A stretch of 9,706 nt of DNA from an uncultured Acetatifactor sp. (GTDB taxonomy: Bacteria; Bacillota; Clostridia; Lachnospirales; Lachnospiraceae): positions 1-9,706 of the forward strand of contig CAKRRU010000096.1 in assembly GCA_934394515.1 (NCBI GenBank). The letters are read 5' to 3'. Position numbers and translations under genes: made by a program. Below the pieces are notes generated by a model. That model made no database searches, had not been told where the DNA came from, and saw nothing but the letters and a program-made list of their open reading frames with translations. Each line of letters begins with the position of its first letter. Within the stretch, counting starts at the first letter, position 1. Positions 6,004-9,706 of the stretch are shown in pieces.

Positions 6004-6252
6004 TCAGATATTCAGGCACGGGAAAAATACAACAACGTCGTCTCCCTGGCATTCTGCATACACGCCTTCCAGTTCCATATTTACATCGTCGACGCCGTTT
6101 GCCTCAAAATACTGCGTCAGGTTCATCAGCATTTCCATATAGGAGTTCTCTCCCTTTACGATAATGCCAAGTCCCTTGTCAGGCTCCTGTGTGTAAAGTG
6201 TAAGGTCTGCTGTTTCTGCTACATATTTTTGTACTGCTTCTAATACGGTCAT
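6004..6252 (-). CDS. Acidic small protein of unknown function
   Basis: I do not recognise this 82-residue protein. It is acidic, lacks membrane segments or a signal peptide, and has two cysteines (one in AECQGDD, one in the C-terminal FFPCLNI). The predicted fold is mixed: an N-terminal helix (VLEAVQKYVAE), strand-like segments (LTLYTQ, GLGIIVKG), a helix (YMEMLMNLTQYFEANG) and C-terminal strands (VDDVNMELEGVYAECQ, DDVVVFF). The frame extends to an ATG at 6288, but that start lies inside the prfA terminator hairpin. The ATG at 6252 has GAGG at 8-9 bp and is the better choice. Only 23 bp separate it from the hairpin, too little for its own promoter, so it is probably expressed by read-through from prfA. 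It sits 81 bp before the esterase-acetyltransferase gene and may be cotranscribed with it. Confidence 0.7.
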   Translation of the reverse strand: MTVLEAVQKYVAETADLTLYTQEPDKGLGIIVKGENSYMEMLMNLTQYFEANGVDDVNMELEGVYAECQGDDVVVFFPCLNI

Positions 6253-6275
6253 GGTCTTTTCCTCGCCTTTTTTGC

Positions 6276-6311
6276 AAAAGCGGTCCATTGACTATGTCAA
6301 AGACCGCTTTT
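6276..6311 (-). terminator. Terminator-like hairpin after prfA
   Basis: AAAAGCGGTC (6276-6285) pairs with GACCGCTTTT (6302-6311), and inside it TTGAC (6288-6292) pairs with GTCAA (6296-6300). It lies 12 bp past the prfA stop. On the minus strand only four T's, part of the stem, precede GC, so termination may be leaky, which would let transcription reach the small gene immediately downstream. Confidence 0.75.
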
Positions 6312-6323
6312 CAAATCAGTCAT

Positions 6324-7403
6324 TTAGTTCTCTTCATTCATCTTCGCCAGCTTCGCTGCCTGGTCGGCTGCGATACATGCGTCAATGATCTCTTCGATGT
6401 CACCGTTCATGATCTTGTCCAGCTTATACAGGGTCAGGCCGATACGATGGTCGGTCACACGTCCCTGCGGGAAGTTATAGGTACGGATCTTCTCGGAACG
6501 GTCTCCGGTACCGATCTGGCTGCGGCGCATCTCTGCTTCCGCATCATGTCTCTGCTGCTGCTCGATATCATACAGCTTAGATTTCAGCAGAGCGAATGCC
6601 TTCGCTTTGTTCTGGATCTGGGACTTCTCGGTCTGGCTGTATACCACGATTCCGGAAGGATAGTGGGTCAGACGTACCGCGGAGTCGGTGGTGTTGACAC
6701 ACTGACCGCCGTTACCGGATGCTCTCATGACATCGATACGGATATCCTTATCCTCGATAACGATATCAATATCATCATCTACTTCCGGCATCACCGCCAC
6801 ACTGATGGTAGAAGTATGGATACGTCCGCCGCTCTCGGTCTCCGGCACACGCTGTACACGGTGTACACCGCTCTCATACTTCATCTTGGAGTATGCGCCC
6901 TGTCCGCTGATGGTGAACTGCACTTCCTTCATACCGCCGATACCGATCTCATCCACGTTGATCAGTTCTACCTTCCAACGCTGTTTCTCGGCATAATGTA
7001 CATACATACGATAGATCTCTGCCGCAAACAATGCAGCCTCATCGCCGCCGGCACCTGCTCGGATTTCCACGATTACGTTCTTGTCATCGTTAGGATCCTT
7101 GGGCAGTAACAGAATCTTCAGTTCCTGCTCCAGCTCTTCCACACGCTTCTTGCTGTCATTCAGAGTTTCCTTGATCATGTCACGCATTTCTTCGTCTTTT
7201 TCCTCATCCAGCATGGAAAGAGAATCCTCGATGTCCTGCTTACACTTTTTGTACTCTGTATACGCATCCACGATAGGAGTCAGATCACTCTGTTCCTTCA
7301 TCAGCTTGCGGAAACGCTCCTGATTATTGGTCACAGTGGGCTCATGTAATTCGCCCATGATTTCTTCAAATCGAATCAATAAATCTTCCAATTTGTCAAA
7401 CAT
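6324..7403 (-). CDS. prfA: Peptide chain release factor 1
   Basis: RF1 recognises UAA and UAG stop codons in the ribosomal A site and triggers release of the finished peptide. The 359-residue length is normal. The N-terminal coiled-coil/PCRF domain covers about residues 1-110. The stop-codon recognition region holds the RF1-type tripeptide PxT as Pro187-Glu-Thr189 within [14 protein letters not shown]. The catalytic GGQ is at 232-234 in [17 protein letters not shown]. The usual histidine after GGQ is cysteine here (GGQCVN), as also seen in other clostridial relatives as far as I recall. GAGAGGA lies just before the ATG at 7403. prmC, whose product methylates the GGQ glutamine (Gln234), is 61 bp upstream in the same direction with no terminator between, so the modifier and its substrate are likely made together. 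Confidence 0.98.
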   Translation of the reverse strand: MFDKLEDLLIRFEEIMGELHEPTVTNNQERFRKLMKEQSDLTPIVDAYTEYKKCKQDIEDSLSMLDEEKDEEMRDMIKETLNDSKKRVEELEQELKILLLPKDPNDDKNVIVEIRAGAGGDEAALFAAEIYRMYVHYAEKQRWKVELINVDEIGIGGMKEVQFTISGQGAYSKMKYESGVHRVQRVPETESGGRIHTSTISVAVMPEVDDDIDIVIEDKDIRIDVMRASGNGGQCVNTTDSAVRLTHYPSGIVVYSQTEKSQIQNKAKAFALLKSKLYDIEQQQRHDAEAEMRRSQIGTGDRSEKIRTYNFPQGRVTDHRIGLTLYKLDKIMNGDIEEIIDACIAADQAAKLAKMNEEN

Positions 7404-7464
7404 AGATTTTTCCTCTCAGATATAAGCTTGTAACAGCGCACTTCATAACTTCCTTGATTTCTTC

Positions 7465-8433
7465 TCAGACTGTTACATAAGTTCCATATACTACACGATC
7501 CAGACCAGCATAATCCTGTACCACCTGCACTTCACGGTATCCGTGCTGCCGCATCAGTTCTGATACTGCCTGTCCCTGATCATATCCTATTTCAAAAAAT
7601 AACATGCCGCTGCTCACCAGATGTGATCCGGCACCTTCAATAATACGGCGGTAAAATTCCAATCCGTCCGCAGTTCCGTCCAAAGCCATACGTGGCTCAT
7701 GATCACGTACCTCCGGCATCAGCCTGTCTACCTCTGCACTGGCAATGTACGGGGGATTCGATACAATGATCTCGAATTTTCCTTCTACGTTTTCAAACAG
7801 ATCACTCTGTAGGAATCGCGCTCTGCCTGCTGTCTCATTTTCCGCAAAATCTGATGCGGCTTCTGCGTCACCCGATTCTGCTTCGAACGTTTTGTCACCG
7901 TTGACTTTTGCTTCGGGCAATTTTATTTCCAAACTCACCGGCTTCGAAGGTTTTTCTCCAAGAATCCTCTGTGCATTCCGCTCTGCCACCTGCAACGCTT
8001 CCGCAGACAGATCCACGCCCAGCCCTTCACATCCGTTGCTGTAATGCAGCAGACTGATCAGAATGCAGCCTGATCCGGTACACATATCCAGCACACGCAT
8101 TCCGTCATGGAGTTCCTTCAGTACTTCCTCCACCAGAATCTCGGTATCCTGTCTGGGGATCAGTACATGTTCATTGACCGTAAAGGTAAGCCCCATGAAA
8201 TCCTGTTCCCCGGTCAGCTGCTGCAGTGGGATATGCCCGGCACGTTTTCCGATCCAGTCCATGTATTTTTCTTCTGCGTCCACGGTTACCGGCTGCTCAC
8301 CGTGTACCAGCAGATCATTACGGTTCGTACCGCACACAGATTCCAGCAAAAGTCTGGCATCCAGGGCAGCCTCTTCTATTCCTGCCTCATTAAGGATACG
8401 ACAGCCTTTTTCATAGCATTCCCGATAAGTCAT
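7465..8433 (-). CDS. prmC: Release factor glutamine methyltransferase, with insertion
   Basis: PrmC transfers a methyl group from SAM to the GGQ glutamine of release factors 1 and 2 in the cytosol. The helical N-terminal domain covers about residues 1-75. The catalytic domain has motif I VLDMCTGSGCI (114-124), GVDLS (139-143), and the signature NPPYI (226-230) that holds the target glutamine; the E-P-x-x-A-L-D-G-T stretch (246-254) is also typical. The chain is 322 residues, against about 280 for most relatives. The excess is an acidic, low-complexity stretch at about 158-205, between the acidic SAM-binding strand and the FLQSDLF strand. All core motifs are intact, so activity is expected. 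The ATG at 8433 lies 5 bp past the DUF1385 stop, with AGAGGA inside the end of that gene, suggesting translational coupling. prfA, its substrate gene, follows. Confidence 0.96.
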   Translation of the reverse strand: MTYRECYEKGCRILNEAGIEEAALDARLLLESVCGTNRNDLLVHGEQPVTVDAEEKYMDWIGKRAGHIPLQQLTGEQDFMGLTFTVNEHVLIPRQDTEILVEEVLKELHDGMRVLDMCTGSGCILISLLHYSNGCEGLGVDLSAEALQVAERNAQRILGEKPSKPVSLEIKLPEAKVNGDKTFEAESGDAEAASDFAENETAGRARFLQSDLFENVEGKFEIIVSNPPYIASAEVDRLMPEVRDHEPRMALDGTADGLEFYRRIIEGAGSHLVSSGMLFFEIGYDQGQAVSELMRQHGYREVQVVQDYAGLDRVVYGTYVTV

Positions 8434-8438
8434 TGCTT

Positions 8439-9434
8439 CTAGTCCTCTGGTTCTGCAGGCTTCTCTTCCTTCATCCAGCTCTCATCCACTTCATAGCCGA
8501 AAGTATCCTGCAGATATTTCTTCCAGTCAAATACAGCCTCAACGGAAGCGATGGCTACCTCTGCCATACTCTCATCCGGTTCCTTCGTAGTCATACGCTG
8601 GATCCACATACCGGGTGCGGACAGAATCTTAATGAATATATTATCGGTGCGGCCTGCCAGACGGATGATCTCATAAGAGATTCCGGCTACCACCGGCATC
8701 AACAGGATACGTAAGATCACCTTTTCCGCCACATTGTCTACCTGAATAAAGAAGAACAATACGATACTTACCAGCATAACGAAGAAAATAAAGCTGGTAC
8801 CGCAGCGTTTATGCAGCCTGGAACTGCGCATGACATTATGCACCGTAAGGGGTCTTCCTTTTTCAATACAGTTGATACATTTATGCTCCGCACCATGGTA
8901 CTGATACAGGCGGCGGATATCCTTCATGGCACTGATGCCCCATACATACAGAAGGAACAATGCAATACGGATCACACCTTCAATGATTGCCATCAGGGAC
9001 CGGTTGCGGATAAAGTTCTCAAACAATGACGAAATAAAATACGGTAAAACAATAAAAATACCGACAGCCAATACCACGGAGATCACAGTTACGATTCCTG
9101 ACAACAGCTTCTCTCCGTTACCGCCGCTCATCTTGTCCATTGCCTTGTCGAACTTTGTCTCTTTTCCGTCCTCTTCTTCATAGAAGCTTGCCGAATAGTT
9201 CAGCGCCTTCGTTCCCAGAATCAGAGAATCCAGGAAATTAAAAATACCACGGATAAAAGGGAACTCCTTGATCCGGCTTCCGTGAGCCAGTCCCTGATAA
9301 GTCTCCACTTCCACTTCAATCTCACCATCCGGTTTACGGACAGCTACCGCATATTTCTCTTTATTTTTCATCATAACACCTTCCAGCACGGCCTGTCCGC
9401 CGATGCCGGAATAGCGACTCTTTCTTCTAGCCAT
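8439..9434 (-). CDS. DUF1385 membrane protein (YqhQ-like)
   Basis: This 331-residue integral membrane protein of the DUF1385 family resembles B. subtilis YqhQ. Family marks are IGGQAVLEGVMM (11-22) near the N-terminus and the conserved YHGAEHKCINCIE (179-191). Hydrophobic segments lie at about 112-138, 148-168, 212-231 and 236-258, giving roughly four membrane passes; the last 60 residues are acidic and soluble-looking. Its biochemical role is not established to my knowledge; the His/Glu/Cys-rich motif could bind a metal, which is inference. AAGGATG precedes the ATG at 9434. It is the first gene after the rpmE terminator and leads into prmC and prfA; the order rpmE, DUF1385, prmC, prfA is common in Clostridia. 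I saw no clear promoter in the 87 bp between the rpmE terminator and this start. Confidence 0.92.
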   Translation of the reverse strand: MARRKSRYSGIGGQAVLEGVMMKNKEKYAVAVRKPDGEIEVEVETYQGLAHGSRIKEFPFIRGIFNFLDSLILGTKALNYSASFYEEEDGKETKFDKAMDKMSGGNGEKLLSGIVTVISVVLAVGIFIVLPYFISSLFENFIRNRSLMAIIEGVIRIALFLLYVWGISAMKDIRRLYQYHGAEHKCINCIEKGRPLTVHNVMRSSRLHKRCGTSFIFFVMLVSIVLFFFIQVDNVAEKVILRILLMPVVAGISYEIIRLAGRTDNIFIKILSAPGMWIQRMTTKEPDESMAEVAIASVEAVFDWKKYLQDTFGYEVDESWMKEEKPAEPED

Positions 9435-9521
9435 AAATATTCATCCTTATAAATACAGATTGTATGTCGCCCAAAGTCCCCACCGGGTCGATTCCCGTTT
9501 TCAAGACTCTGTATAATGAGC

Positions 9522-9554
9522 AAAAACGGTTGAGATAAGAATACCTCAACCGTT
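9522..9554 (-). terminator. rpmE terminator
   Basis: A perfect 10-bp stem, AACGGTTGAG (9525-9534) with CTCAACCGTT (9545-9554), with a 10-nt loop runs on the minus strand into five T's (9522-9526, partly in the stem). It lies 17 bp past the rpmE stop. Confidence 0.88.
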
Positions 9555-9571
9555 CTCTTGCAATCTCAATC

Positions 9572-9706
9572 TTATTTAACACCGTATTTCTTATTGAACT
9601 TATCAATACGGCCATCGGTTCTTGCAGACTTCTGCTGGCCAGTGTAGAATGAATGACACTTGGAGCAAACTTCTACGTGAAGCTCGGGCTTGGTGGAGCC
9701 GGTTAC
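9572..9706 (-). CDS. rpmE: Ribosomal protein L31, C-terminal part
   Basis: The last 44 codons of L31 run in from the right edge. They start at [20 protein letters not shown] and end at [10 protein letters not shown]31 is a small zinc-binding protein of the large ribosomal subunit that bridges to the small subunit. The CSKC pair of the zinc site is visible. The first cysteine pair expected of the zinc-binding (C+) form, and about the first 24 residues, lie beyond the window. A strong terminator follows the stop. Confidence 0.96.
   Translation of the reverse strand, partial: VTGSTKPELHVEVCSKCHSFYTGQQKSARTDGRIDKFNKKYGVK

Noticed and set aside
6263..6298. TTGACA -35 inside the prfA hairpin as a promoter for the small gene
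   Set aside because: At 16-18 bp spacing the only candidate -10 is about TTGCAA, a poor match, and the start would fall on the ribosome site.
6288..7109. Plus-strand open frame of 273 codons opposite prfA
   Set aside because: It is antisense to a certain prfA gene, lacks a ribosome site, and starts inside the prfA terminator hairpin.
9479..9500. tRNA T-arm-like sequence GGGTCGATTCCC
   Set aside because: The loop is one base short, no acceptor, D-arm or anticodon arm fits around it, and no CCA end follows.

Overview
The window reads as a stretch of chromosome from a Lachnospiraceae-type member of the Clostridia. The grounds are: the gene set (a T-box-controlled threonyl-tRNA synthetase without a TGS domain, a CarD-family regulator, a DUF1540 cysteine protein, a YqhQ-like DUF1385 protein), moderate GC content, strong AGGAGG-like ribosome sites, and compact head-to-tail genes separated by clear intrinsic terminators. 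All genes but one lie on the minus strand. No mobile element, CRISPR array, tRNA or rRNA was seen.

Reading the minus strand from the right edge: the 3' part of rpmE (ribosomal protein L31) enters the window and ends at its own terminator. Next comes a translation-termination cluster: a DUF1385 membrane protein, prmC (the methyltransferase for release-factor GGQ glutamine) and prfA (release factor 1, a PrmC substrate). This cluster ends in a long symmetric hairpin at 6276-6311. A second short unit follows: an unrecognised acidic 82-residue protein and a 410-residue two-domain protein, an SGNH/GDSL esterase joined to a GNAT acetyltransferase, closed by a strong terminator at 4603-4638. Then come a GTG-started CarD-family regulator and thrS. 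thrS is preceded by a near-consensus promoter and a full T-box leader with an ACC (Thr) specifier, and is followed by an elaborate bidirectional hairpin.

The left 1.9 kb is less ordinary. A plus-strand SAM-dependent methyltransferase converges on thrS and shares its terminator. Upstream of it lie two adjacent inverted repeats that look like operators. A small DUF1540 protein with two exact 61-residue-period cysteine modules diverges from it. Beyond that, positions 1-407 hold no convincing protein gene. They do hold two minus-strand promoters with TTGACA -35 boxes and 17-bp spacers, and a structured stretch ending in an intrinsic terminator: either a free-standing small RNA of about 155 nt or a leader that controls a gene beyond the left edge.

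Most of the window is well-known housekeeping. The parts most worth a second look are the orphan RNA locus at 22-214, the esterase-acetyltransferase fusion, the paired palindromes before the methyltransferase, and the insertion in PrmC. I found no clear sign of a new multi-gene system.
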